From NCBI RefSeq assembly GCF_014699115.1, contig NZ_JACXAD010000002.1, positions 186,001 through 250,000 of the forward strand: a stretch of 64,000 nt of DNA, written 5' to 3'. Each line of letters opens with the position of its first letter. The stretch's first letter is position 1. The position numbers were made by a program, and so were the translations under genes. Positions 35,341 through 43,712 of this stretch are shown here, piece by piece. Below the pieces are notes generated by a model. It was not told the DNA's origin and did not search any database. It saw nothing but the letters and a program-made list of their open reading frames with translations. Source of the DNA: Hymenobacter montanus (GTDB taxonomy: Bacteria; Bacteroidota; Bacteroidia; Cytophagales; Hymenobacteraceae).

Positions 35341-35492
35341 AAAGGAAGTGGGTCGGTTAAGTGTAGGCGCAATCCTCCGCAATCTCGCCCCGGTGGTTGG
35401 CCCATCTCAAGCACGGCAAAGTCGTGCTTGTTCGCTCGCAGGCGGAATAAAGTCAACGGCACGTCAATGTGGTTGTTGAGGTTACCCACCAC
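35341..35492 (-). pseudogene. murF fragment
   Basis: Reads VVGNLNNHIDVPLTLFRLRA, NKHDFAVLEMG and, after a frameshift, NHRGEIAEDCAYT, a stop and PTHF. This matches the MurF centre (GNLNNHIGVPLTLL, FAVIEMGANHxGEIxxLCxxxxPTH). Only ~50 codons remain, so it cannot be the functional ligase, which must be elsewhere. The flanking DNA (35220-35340, 35493-35560) holds no gene. Confidence 0.8.
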
Positions 35493-35560
35493 ATACGCTA
35501 AACTGTATTAGCAGCTATGATTTCTCCCTTCTCATCTTAAGCTGAGAAATTTCGTTCCCG

Positions 35561-36403
35561 TCAAGGGTTGCAATAGTTGCAATACATCGGGTCTTCGACG
35601 GTTTTTTTATGCGGATACAATTCTTCGGTTGTGTACTGACAATACCGGCAAACGTAAATGTAGCTTACGATCGAATTGGTCGGTAAACCACACAAACTGC
35701 ATGCTAATCCTCTTTTAGCATCTGTGGGTCCGAAGCCCGGCTTGCTGCATTGGGGGCAGGTAGAATTTATTTTGCTTATTAATTTATGGGTTGCCGCTTC
35801 AATTACCTTCATCCGGGAGGGGTTGTACAATGCCCTCATATCCGTTTCAGCGTAGACGGAATTAGAGATATTTATCAGGCTATAAAATGCTTTTTTTAAT
35901 TGTTTTACATCCGTAATGCCTTTAATAACATCGTGGTTATCATCTTTTTTTCTGCGAAGGATTAGGCCGTGAGATGGGAATTGAGCGGAAAGAGCAAAAT
36001 CCAAAAGCTCTTCTTCCGTTTTAACCTCTCGGCCGTTAAAGTTCGTTTCGGTACTCAATTCCCTCACTATAATTTCGAAATTATTCTTTTTGTCAATGAA
36101 AATTAGCAGCTCGTCATCGGCACTTACGAAAAACATGGAGGGGTGAGGCCCAAAAGAGCCTTCGCTTGCTACGCCCAAATCGCAATCAGCTAGTTCCATT
36201 GCCATCAGGCATTTGCGCCTGGCGGTTGCCACCGGGTCAAGCGCGCGCGCTATCTCCCCCGTAAAAGTGCCCAAGACATCAGTGTCTAAGTCTTCCGCTG
36301 CAAAGCAGCTCACTCCTAATGCTGCTTCTAACAGCGGCGCAATCACCTTTTCCTTGCGGTGCTTCGTGGCGATGACAAGTTTCCGGTTGCTGAAAAAATG
36401 CAT
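35561..36403 (-). CDS. Uncharacterised zinc-ribbon protein (DUF6671-like)
   Basis: 280 residues starting MHFFSNRKLVIATKHRKEKV. N-terminal two thirds: mixed alpha/beta with DLDTDVLGTFTGEIAR, SEGSFGPHPSMFFVSADDEL and a regular helical part (KQLKKAFYSLINISNS). C-terminal third: four C-x-x-C knuckles (CPQC, CSLC, CRYC, CNYC), enough for two zinc ribbons. The family name is from memory. It is AT-rich and follows the Sua5-type gene by 26 bases on the same strand, so the two probably form one operon. Together they suggest a nucleic-acid or tRNA-related role. Confidence 0.75.
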   Translation of the reverse strand: MHFFSNRKLVIATKHRKEKVIAPLLEAALGVSCFAAEDLDTDVLGTFTGEIARALDPVATARRKCLMAMELADCDLGVASEGSFGPHPSMFFVSADDELLIFIDKKNNFEIIVRELSTETNFNGREVKTEEELLDFALSAQFPSHGLILRRKKDDNHDVIKGITDVKQLKKAFYSLINISNSVYAETDMRALYNPSRMKVIEAATHKLISKINSTCPQCSKPGFGPTDAKRGLACSLCGLPTNSIVSYIYVCRYCQYTTEELYPHKKTVEDPMYCNYCNP

Positions 36404-36429
36404 TGGTATCTGGTGATATTAGCAGTGAT

Positions 36430-37389
36430 TCATTTTTTGGTTGCCCGTTCTAAGCGGTCGTTTATTGATTTTCCCAAGCCAACATCGGGCAAGCGCTCAG
36501 CAATAATTATATCCAGATTTAGTTTGTCTAAGAGATGCAAAGCAGCGTATAAATTAGCGGCGGCTTCTTTTAAGTCAGCATTCTGCGATAATACTTCCTG
36601 ATGCACTACTTGGGGAGCATCTACTTTATCGCAAAAAAGCAGTAGGCCGATTTTTTTATCTGAAAACGATTTGATAGCCTCTTCTACATTCGCTGCCAGA
36701 TAAGTAGTGGTCGTAGGCGCATAATGCCTCGCAAGCATGCCTGGTGCCTCAGGAGCAGCCTCACTCTTGTTTTTAATGGCAATAGGTCCCACTACTTTTT
36801 CTATCTCGTCAAGCGAAATTGCGCCCAACCTATACACAACCGGTTCATCGTGTTCAAATCCGATAATGGTTGACTCGATGCCATTCTGGCAACTCCCTCC
36901 ATCAAGAACCATCTGGAGCTTATTGCCAAAATATTCTTCCACATGCCTTGCCGTGGTTGGGCTGATGCAGCCAAAAGGATTTGCGCTGGGCGCAGCCAGG
37001 GGGAAATTTAATTGTTCTAATAAAGCCAAGGTTACGGGATGATTCGGGATTCTTACCGCCACCGAGTCTTTGCCAGCGGTGATTAAATCAGGTACCTGGG
37101 GTTTTTTCTTTAACACCATTGTCAAAGAACCTGGCCAAAAAGTATTCGCCAACAACCGGGCTTTGCTGGGAACGTGACTAACAAATTCGTCGAGCTGATG
37201 GATGCTGTGAATATGAACGATTAGCGGGTTGAATAAGGGGCGATTTTTCATTGCAAAAATCTTGCGAACAGCTTTTTCACTGTAGATATTGCCCGCCAGG
37301 CCGTAAACAGTTTCCGTCGGTATAGCAACTAGCTCTTCCTTATTTAGAATTTCAACCGCCTTTTGAATGTCTTTGGAGATGATGTTCAT
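36430..37389 (-). CDS. Sua5/TsaC-type threonylcarbamoyladenylate synthase
   Basis: 319 residues. The YrdC fold (residues ~1-200) is clear: IPTETVYGLAGNIYSEKAVR, KIFAMKNRPLFNPLIVHI, FWPGSLTMVLKK, DSVAVRIPNHP, LAAPSANPFGCISPT and ESTIIGF. The C-terminal Sua5 domain is indicated by EAPGMLARHYAPTTTTYL and KKIGLLLFCDK. It makes threonylcarbamoyl-AMP for the t6A37 modification of ANN-decoding tRNAs. It is more AT-rich than core genes of the window and is paired with a zinc-ribbon gene. It may therefore be an acquired copy rather than the only synthase of the cell; this needs the whole genome to decide. Confidence 0.92.
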   Translation of the reverse strand: MNIISKDIQKAVEILNKEELVAIPTETVYGLAGNIYSEKAVRKIFAMKNRPLFNPLIVHIHSIHQLDEFVSHVPSKARLLANTFWPGSLTMVLKKKPQVPDLITAGKDSVAVRIPNHPVTLALLEQLNFPLAAPSANPFGCISPTTARHVEEYFGNKLQMVLDGGSCQNGIESTIIGFEHDEPVVYRLGAISLDEIEKVVGPIAIKNKSEAAPEAPGMLARHYAPTTTTYLAANVEEAIKSFSDKKIGLLLFCDKVDAPQVVHQEVLSQNADLKEAAANLYAALHLLDKLNLDIIIAERLPDVGLGKSINDRLERATKK

Positions 37390-37782
37390 TAATTTGTTTT
37401 TCTAATTCAGAGCCTGTTAAAAATCAGCGAACCCTAATGTTTTGAAATACCTTACGCGGCTTTGAAAGGGCCTTTTGCCGCTGCAGGCTTACTTAGCTGA
37501 CTGTGAAGAATAGCCGTTTCTGGCCTATTCAAGCAGGGCAAGCATTCAGAAGCTCTAAATCTAGCAGGCTCTTAGAGCGTGTAGGGGAAGTAGTAGAGCT
37601 GCCTCTTAAACGACCTGCTCTAGCTGGCTTCGACAAGCTCAGCAGGATCGTTCGGGGACTTTCCCTACACGCTCTTAGGGCTTTTTGTTGCAATCGGGTA
37701 CGGTTGGAGCTTCAGTTCCCAACGCTCTGGTAAGTCTGGGCTTTGCGTAATGTCGAGCCAGGCGCGGACTGCAAAGTCCGCG
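37390..37782. other. Intergenic with dispersed repeats
   Basis: An inverted pair around 37573-37590 and 37660-37677 (AGCGTGTAGGGGAAGT / ACTTTCCCTACACGCT) encloses GGCTTCGACAAGCTCAGCAG, a form of the GCTGAGC..GTCGAAGC family. A 22-bp palindrome follows (37762-37783, listed separately). No gene. Confidence 0.5.
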
Positions 37783-37785
37783 CTA
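37762..37785. repeat. Palindrome at the carB stop, GCGCGGACT family
   Basis: GCGCGGACT-GCAA-AGTCCGCGC. Read on the minus strand, carB ends TAGCGCGGACT, exactly as the GH1 gene ends at 1050. The palindrome therefore begins in the carB stop codon. Confidence 0.75.
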
Positions 37786-40700
37786 CATTGCCTTGTACTC
37801 GTTCCAGCTCTTGATTTTCAAGTCCTTCATTTCCAGCGTGCAGAAGGCTTGAATAAACGCCTTGGCTAGCCGTGCGTTGGTGAGCAGCGGGACGCCGGAA
37901 TCCACGGCGGTACGACGGATTTTGTAGTCATTATCCAACTCGCCTTTGGAGAGGTTCTTCGGGATATTAATTACCAGGTCGATTTTCTTTTCCTTTAAAT
38001 ACGTCAGCACGTTGGGCTCCTGTAGTTCGTCGGGCCAGTAGAGCAGGCTGCTGGGCACGCGGTTTTCGGCGAAGAAGCGGTGGGTACCCTGGGTGGCGTA
38101 GAGGGTGTAGCCCCGTTTCGCCAACTGCTGGGAGGCCGCGAGCAAGGCCACTTTCGAGGTGATGGGGCCGCCGGAAATCAGCACCGATTTCTGCGGGATT
38201 TTGTAGCCCACGCTCAGCATGGATTTCAGCAGGGCCTCCTCGGCGGTGTCGCCCAGGCAGCCTACTTCGCCGGTGGATACCATGTCGACGCGCATCACGG
38301 GGTCGGCGCCGGGCAGGCGGGTGAAGGAGAACTGCGGGGCCTTCACGCCCACGAAGGGCAGGTCGTAGACCCGCTCGCTTTCGTCGCGGGCGACTTGCTG
38401 GCCCAGCAGCACCTGGGTGGCCTTTTTGATGAGGTTGTTGCCGGATATTTTCGACACGAAGGGGTAGCTGCGGGAGGCGCGCAGGTTGCACTCGATCACC
38501 CGGATTTCGCCGTTCTTTTCCAGAAACTGGATGTTGAACGGGCCGCTGATCTGGTAGCGCTTGGCTATTTTTTCGGCGATGATTTTCAGCTTGCGGATGG
38601 TGCCCACGTACACCCGTTGGGGCGGGTAGTACATGGTGGCGTCGCCGGAGTGCACGCCGGCAAACTCCACGTGCTCGGAAATGGCGTAGCTCACAATCGC
38701 GCCCTTATCGGCCACCGCGTCCAACTCAATTTCCTTGGCTTCCTGGATAAACTCCGACACTACGACCGGGTATTCGGCGCTCACGGCCTTGGCGGCTTTC
38801 AGGAATTGCTCCAGCTCGAAGTTGTTAGAGACCACGTTCATCGCGGCGCCCGACAGCACGTAGCTGGGCCGGATGAGCACCGGGAAACCGACTTCCTGCA
38901 CAAACGCAATCATGGCCTCGAGCGAAGTCAGCTCTTTCCAGCGGGGCTGCGCGATGCCCAGCTCGTCCATGATGCGGGAAAACTTGTGGCGGTTCTCGGC
39001 TTCGTCGATGCTGGCCGCGGTGGTACCGAGAATGGGCGCGTGGGCTTGCTCCAGGCGGGTGGCTAAGTTGTTGGGGATCTGGCCGCCGGTGCTCAGAATC
39101 ACGCCGCCGGGCTGCTCGAAATCCAGAATGTCCATCACCCGCTCAAAGCTCAGCTCCTCGAAGTAGAGCCGGTCGCTCACGTCGTAATCGGTCGAAACGG
39201 TTTCGGGGTTGTAGTTGATGAGGATGGTTTTGTAGCCCTGCTCAGCCGCCGTTTGCACGGCCTGCACGCCGCACCAGTCGAACTCGACCGACGAGCCGAT
39301 GCGGTACACGCCCGAGCCCAGCACGGCGATGGACTTGGCCGTTTCGCGGGCCAGGTCGTTTTCCGTGCCGTGGTAGGTGGTGTAGAGGTAGTTGGTTTTG
39401 GCCGGAAATTCGGCGGCCAGCGTATCAATCTGCTTCACCACGGGCCGCACGCCCAGGGCCTTGCGGCGAGCGCGCACCAGCAGCTCATCGGCCTTCACGT
39501 CGCCCTCGCCCAGCAGCAGCACGGCAATCTGCTGGTCCGAGAAGCCGGCTTTCTTGACCTCGCGCAGCAGATTGGTTTCCAGAGCGTCCAGGCCGGTGGC
39601 GCGGCCGGCGGCCAGCTGCTGGCCCAGCTCGAAAATGGTGAACAGGCGTTGCAAAAACCAGTGGTCAATTTTCGTCAGCTGGTGGACCTGCTCCAGCGTG
39701 TAGCCGGCCTCGAAGGCGTTGTTGATGGCGAAGATGCGCTCCTCGTTGGGCTCGCTTAGCAGTTGGTCAATCGTGTCTTGGTCCACGTTCTCGGGCCGGT
39801 TGGCCACGAAGCCGCGCTTGCCGGTGTCGAGCATCCGCAGGCCCTTCTGGATGGCTTCTTCGAACGATTTTCCGATGGCCATCACCTCGCCCACGCTCTT
39901 CATGGCCGAGCCAATCTGGCGGTTCACGCCCGAGAATTTGCCCAGGTCCCAGCGCGGCAGCTTCACCACCACGTAGTCCAGAGCGGGCTCGAAAAAGGCC
40001 GAAGTGGTCTGCGTCACGCTGTTTTTCAGCTCGGCCAGCGAGTAGCCCAGGCTCAGCTTGGCGGCCACGAAGGCCAGCGGGTAGCCCGTCGCCTTCGAGG
40101 CCAGCGCCGACGAGCGCGAGAGGCGGGCGTTCACCTCAATCACGCGATAATCTTCGGAAACGGGGTCGAGGGCGTACTGAATGTTGCACTCGCCCACGAT
40201 GCCCAGGTGCCGGATGGTTTTAATGCCGATGCTGCGCAGCTTGTGGTACTCGCGGTTGCTCAGCGTCTGCGACGGGGCCACCACGATGCTCTCGCCGGTG
40301 TGGATGCCGATGGGGTCGAAGTTTTCCATGTTGCAGACCGTGATGCAGTTATCAAACTGGTCGCGCACCACTTCGTACTCTACTTCCTTCCAGCCCTTCA
40401 GCGATTCTTCCACCAGAATCTGGTCCGAAGTCGTGAACGCCTGCCGGGCCAGGGCGCGCAGCTCGTCCATGTTATTGGCGAAGCCGCTGCCCAGTCCGCC
40501 CAGGGCAAAGGCGGCCCGCACGATGATGGGGAAGCCGATGGTTTCGCCGGCGGCCAGCGCGCCCTCCATGGTCGTCACGGCCACGCTGCGGGCCGTGAGC
40601 ACGCCAATCTGGTCGAGCTTGTCCTTGAAAATATCCCGGTCCTCGGTGTCGATGATGCTCTGCACGGGCGTGCCCAGCACCTGCACGTTATACTGCTCGA

Positions 40701-41013
40701 ACACGCCGGCGCGGTACAGGGCCACGGCGCAGTTCAGGGCTGTTTGGCCGCCAAACGCCACCAGGATGCCATCGGGCCGCTCCTTTTTGATGACCTCCTC
40801 CACGAAGTAGGGCGTCACGGGCAGGAAGTACACGTCGTCGGCCATGCCTTCGGAGGTCTGCACGGTGGCAATATTGGGGTTGATGAGGATGGTGCGGATG
40901 CCTTCCTCCTTCAGCGCCTTGAGGGCCTGCGAGCCGGAATAATCGAACTCCCCGGCCTCGCCAATTTTGAGGGCGCCGGAACCAAGGATGAGTACTTTGT
41001 TGGGTTTGTTCAT
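37783..41013 (-). CDS. carB: Carbamoyl-phosphate synthase, large subunit
   Basis: Makes carbamoyl phosphate from ammonia (delivered by CarA), bicarbonate and two ATP. The 1,076 residues show the full duplicated ATP-grasp plan: KVLILGSGALKIGEAGEFDY at the start of the first half, KSIAVLGSGVYRIGSSVEFD at the start of the second, VIEVNARLSRSSALASKATG and VIECNLRASRSYPFVSKISG as matching ATP-site segments. The allosteric domain is C-terminal (KVALLAASQQLAKRGYTLYA, NRVPSSLLY). Starting with MNKPNKVLI. It follows the 166-residue orphan and carA in the pyrimidine/purine block, so CarA and CarB are made from neighbouring genes. Stop overlaps a dispersed palindrome. Confidence 0.98.
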   Translation of the reverse strand: MNKPNKVLILGSGALKIGEAGEFDYSGSQALKALKEEGIRTILINPNIATVQTSEGMADDVYFLPVTPYFVEEVIKKERPDGILVAFGGQTALNCAVALYRAGVFEQYNVQVLGTPVQSIIDTEDRDIFKDKLDQIGVLTARSVAVTTMEGALAAGETIGFPIIVRAAFALGGLGSGFANNMDELRALARQAFTTSDQILVEESLKGWKEVEYEVVRDQFDNCITVCNMENFDPIGIHTGESIVVAPSQTLSNREYHKLRSIGIKTIRHLGIVGECNIQYALDPVSEDYRVIEVNARLSRSSALASKATGYPLAFVAAKLSLGYSLAELKNSVTQTTSAFFEPALDYVVVKLPRWDLGKFSGVNRQIGSAMKSVGEVMAIGKSFEEAIQKGLRMLDTGKRGFVANRPENVDQDTIDQLLSEPNEERIFAINNAFEAGYTLEQVHQLTKIDHWFLQRLFTIFELGQQLAAGRATGLDALETNLLREVKKAGFSDQQIAVLLLGEGDVKADELLVRARRKALGVRPVVKQIDTLAAEFPAKTNYLYTTYHGTENDLARETAKSIAVLGSGVYRIGSSVEFDWCGVQAVQTAAEQGYKTILINYNPETVSTDYDVSDRLYFEELSFERVMDILDFEQPGGVILSTGGQIPNNLATRLEQAHAPILGTTAASIDEAENRHKFSRIMDELGIAQPRWKELTSLEAMIAFVQEVGFPVLIRPSYVLSGAAMNVVSNNFELEQFLKAAKAVSAEYPVVVSEFIQEAKEIELDAVADKGAIVSYAISEHVEFAGVHSGDATMYYPPQRVYVGTIRKLKIIAEKIAKRYQISGPFNIQFLEKNGEIRVIECNLRASRSYPFVSKISGNNLIKKATQVLLGQQVARDESERVYDLPFVGVKAPQFSFTRLPGADPVMRVDMVSTGEVGCLGDTAEEALLKSMLSVGYKIPQKSVLISGGPITSKVALLAASQQLAKRGYTLYATQGTHRFFAENRVPSSLLYWPDELQEPNVLTYLKEKKIDLVINIPKNLSKGELDNDYKIRRTAVDSGVPLLTNARLAKAFIQAFCTLEMKDLKIKSWNEYKAM

Positions 41014-41020
41014 TTCGTGT

Positions 41021-41133
41021 TACCCCACCCCCCGGCCCCCTCCGGGAGAGGGGGAGCCAGACGATTTGTGGGTTTGTGTTTTATGTGGATTTTAGAATGT
41101 CATGCTGAGCGGAGCGCAGTGAAGTCGAAGCGC
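41021..41133. repeat. Two dispersed repeats upstream of carB
   Basis: ACCCCACCCCCCGGCCCC through GGGAGAGGGGGAGCC (41021-41058) is a short form of the element seen in frame in hen1 and pnkp. GTCATGCTGAGCGGAGCGCA (41098) with GTGAAGTCGAAGC belongs to the GTCATGCTGAGC/GTCGAAGC family, also at 45582-45612. Confidence 0.6.
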
Positions 41134-41174
41134 CTCTACCGCTTCGTTGGAGTCAGGCTTCCCAGGTTTCTAAA

Positions 41175-41675
41175 TCAATGGTCAGTCAAATGCAACTTAT
41201 TTGCAAACTCTTCGCTGATATTCAGGAACAGCTTATTGAACGAGGAAGTACAGTCGCCAATTTTCTGGCCATCAGAATTTCTAAATTGAATTGTCCAAGA
41301 AATGTCTACGGTTTCAACTTCGCCTACCAACCTCGCTCTTAGCCCATTTTGGAAAGTGATTATTAGAGTGCCCTCGTTCTCTTCTTCTATATCCTGAACT
41401 ATGGCCTGAGTTAATAAGCCCATCAAAAAGACTCTGGCGGGCTCTTCCGGTCCGTTATTGTTTTCTATATTGAACGGGGCTGACTGCACCCATTTATTCC
41501 ATTCAGTCTTGTCCGCTAATTCAATTTCGCTAAGAATAAGATAGGCGCTGATATCAAGATGGTCATTAAATAATTCACACTCAAAGGCAGTGATGTAATA
41601 AGTGAACTTTGCATAATAGGTGCCGGAAAGCGCAGCTTTCAGTACTTTAAGTATCTCGCTTTTATCCGTTATCAT
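41175..41675 (-). CDS. AT-rich orphan gene between carA and carB
   Basis: 166 residues starting MITDKSEILKVLKAALSGTY. Soluble and acidic, mixed alpha/beta, with no catalytic motif or family I recognise (ITAFECELFNDHLDISAYLI, LLTQAIVQDIEEENEGTLII). It starts 12 bases after the carA stop, so it is translated from the same message. The base composition is far more AT-rich than either neighbour, which suggests a recent insertion into the carA-carB pair. It could be an immunity-type or stress passenger; a role in pyrimidine synthesis is not supported by sequence. Confidence 0.65.
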   Translation of the reverse strand: MITDKSEILKVLKAALSGTYYAKFTYYITAFECELFNDHLDISAYLILSEIELADKTEWNKWVQSAPFNIENNNGPEEPARVFLMGLLTQAIVQDIEEENEGTLIITFQNGLRARLVGEVETVDISWTIQFRNSDGQKIGDCTSSFNKLFLNISEEFANKLHLTDH

Positions 41676-41687
41676 GGTTGGTAAAGC

Positions 41688-42782
41688 CTATTTGACTTTT
41701 GTAGCCTTATACTCCGCCACCGCTTTCAAAAAGTCGTCAAACAGATACTCCGTGTCCTCCGGCCCACCGGCGGCTTCGGGGTGAAACTGGGTGGAGAAAA
41801 ACGGCTTCGTCTGGTGCTTGATGCCTTCGCAGGTGCCGTCGTTCAGGTTCTCGAACAGCATGCTCCACTCGGCGGGGAGCGTCGCGGTATCCACCGCGAA
41901 GCCGTGGTTCTGGCTGGTGATGTAGCAGCGCTGGGTGCCGGTGAGCTTCACGGGCTGGTTGTGGCTGCGGTGGCCGTATTTCAGCTTGAAGGTGTCGCCG
42001 CCCGCCGCCAGGCCCATGAGCTGGCTGCCCAGGCAGATGCCGAAGATGGGCTTGTCCTGGGCCAGGGCCTTTTGCAGGTGCCGGATGGTAGCCGCGCACA
42101 TTTTGGGGTCGCCGGGGCCGTTGCTCAGGAACAGGCCGTCGTAGTCGAGGGCCGTGAAATCGTAGTCCCAGGGCACGCGAATCAGCTCCACGTCGCGTTC
42201 CAGGAAGCAGCGGATGATGTTGGTTTTGGTGCCGCAGTCCACCAGCACGATTTTGTGCTGGCCGCTACCGTAGTGCCGGATGCCGGCCGGGCTCACCTGG
42301 GCCACCAGGTTGTCGAGGTTGGGGTCGTGGAAGGGCACGTCGTCCTCGGCCACGATTTTGCCCAGCAGGGCGCCGTTCTCGCGCAGCTTCTTGGTGAGCA
42401 TGCGGGTGTCGACGCCGCAGATGCCGGGGATGTTGTATTCCTTCAGCCAGTCGCCCAGGCTTTTGGCGGCGTTCCAGTGGCTGTGCTCCTCGGAGTAGTA
42501 GTTCACCACCAGCCCGGCAATGTGAATCTTGTCGGACTCGAAAATCTTCGAAATCGACTCGTAGAGCTCCTCGCCGGGCACGCCGTAGTTGCCCACCATG
42601 GGGGTGGTGAGCACCAGAATCTGGCCCGCAAAGGACGGGTCGGTGAGGTTTTCGGGGTAGCCCGTCATGGCCGTGCTGAACACCACCTCGCCCGCAGCAG
42701 AGGTAAAGGCCCCGAAGGATTCGCCTTCGATGGAGGTGCCGTCTTCGAGAATGAGTTTTACGGTTTTTACTGCTTGGGTCAT
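41688..42782 (-). CDS. carA: Carbamoyl-phosphate synthase, small (glutaminase) subunit
   Basis: Releases ammonia from glutamine for CarB. The 364 residues have the N-terminal CarA domain (VKLILEDGTSIEGESFGAFT, GEVVFSTAMTGYPENLTDPS, FAGQILVLTTPMVGNYGV, CGVDTRMLTKKLRENGALLG). The class I amidotransferase domain follows: FLSNGPGDPKMC, the nucleophile elbow FGICLGSQLMGLAAGG and the His/Glu pair in FFSTQFHPEAAGGPEDTEYL. Start at MTQAVKTVK. A short copy of the palindromic repeat family lies directly upstream. Confidence 0.98.
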   Translation of the reverse strand: MTQAVKTVKLILEDGTSIEGESFGAFTSAAGEVVFSTAMTGYPENLTDPSFAGQILVLTTPMVGNYGVPGEELYESISKIFESDKIHIAGLVVNYYSEEHSHWNAAKSLGDWLKEYNIPGICGVDTRMLTKKLRENGALLGKIVAEDDVPFHDPNLDNLVAQVSPAGIRHYGSGQHKIVLVDCGTKTNIIRCFLERDVELIRVPWDYDFTALDYDGLFLSNGPGDPKMCAATIRHLQKALAQDKPIFGICLGSQLMGLAAGGDTFKLKYGHRSHNQPVKLTGTQRCYITSQNHGFAVDTATLPAEWSMLFENLNDGTCEGIKHQTKPFFSTQFHPEAAGGPEDTEYLFDDFLKAVAEYKATKVK

Positions 42783-42796
42783 GTTCTGGTGGTTTG

Positions 42797-42854
42797 CCTC
42801 ACCCCCCGGCCCCCTTCCCTCGCTTGATGCGCGACATGGTGGAGAGGGGGAGCC
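42797..42854. repeat. Short palindromic repeat upstream of carA
   Basis: CCTCACCCCCCGGCCCC, then CTTGATGCGCGACATGGTGG and AGAGGGGGAGCC. The outer parts match the ends of the in-frame pnkp element in inverted order, which links intergenic and coding copies of one family. Confidence 0.65.
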
Positions 42855-43004
42855 GCGGCGGCACGGCTGGGAATGATAAATGTTAAAAGTGGTACCGGTG
42901 TTGTCAAGTCCTGGGCGATAGCTGGGGTATCTGGCCTAAGTTGCGGACTATCAGCTGAATGGTCGGGCGCGTGAATGTGCGAAATAGCGCTTTTTTAATT
43001 TCTG

Positions 43005-43553
43005 TCAACTGCTTCGCTTGGGGTGGCTAGACTGGGTGTACTGGCTCATCAGATCCTTTAGGTCTTGGGCATCAAGCTGGGCTAGCCGGCCGCCCTGAAA
43101 ATCCGGGTTGTGCGTCACTTCCTGATGCAGAAAGTCGGGGCCTGAATAAGCCTGCATGGCAGCATCGTCGGCAAACTCCATTTCGGCCAGTACTAAGCCC
43201 CGTAGGTTGCCTTCAAAAACGTCGATGCCCAACTCCCCGGCGGCCATGAGCAGATTGTAGCGGCGCTTGCAAATGGAAGCTCCACCGAGTAGCCGCATCA
43301 ACTCAAACTCGGCCGCTGAGAGGTAGAGCGTTGTGGTTTGAGTATGCGTGAGGGGCGTAGCTGCGGGGCGCACCTTTTGGGTGAGCTTGCGTACCAGCAC
43401 TGTGCCTGCCGCATCGCGCACCTCACGGAGCCGCAGCGTACCGTGGGGCAGGTACCAATCATTGATGCAGCGGAAATGAGTGCTTGTGCTCACCGCGTTG
43501 GGCAAGACCAACAGTAAGAAGCGCCGCTCCCGCTCGATGTATCCGTATTTCAC
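43005..43553 (-). CDS. CYTH-domain (triphosphate tunnel metalloenzyme-like) protein
   Basis: 182 residues. The N-terminal signature IERERRFLL corresponds to the E-x-E-x-K/R motif of CYTH enzymes, followed by IxxxYLP-like INDWYLPHGTLRLREVRD and the basic strand VLVRKLTQK. Later come ICKRRYNLL and the acidic LAEMEFADDAAMQAYSGPDF. The family hydrolyses or cyclises triphosphates (inorganic triphosphate, thiamine triphosphate or ATP) in a charged beta-tunnel. It lies between carA and purK on the same strand, but ~220 bases from carA and ~160 from purK, so co-transcription is possible, not certain. Confidence 0.85.
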   Translation of the reverse strand: MKYGYIERERRFLLLVLPNAVSTSTHFRCINDWYLPHGTLRLREVRDAAGTVLVRKLTQKVRPAATPLTHTQTTTLYLSAAEFELMRLLGGASICKRRYNLLMAAGELGIDVFEGNLRGLVLAEMEFADDAAMQAYSGPDFLHQEVTHNPDFQGGRLAQLDAQDLKDLMSQYTQSSHPKRSS

Positions 43554-43712
43554 GATGCAATTTGATGAATTCAGGCCCCGCTTACCTGATCTAAGTTGCG
43601 GAGTATAATAAGATTAGAACTAACTCCTGGCTTGATAGTCCGCAGCTTGGGTTAGCAAGCAGCCAGCCCAGGCGCAGCGGCTATCTGCTTGGTCAAGAGC
43701 AGATAAAGGCAG

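Noticed and set aside
38080..41289. Long plus-strand open frames opposite carB
   Set aside because: They are antisense to a complete CarB with all motifs, are His/Val-rich in the way of GC-rich shadow frames, and have no family pattern.
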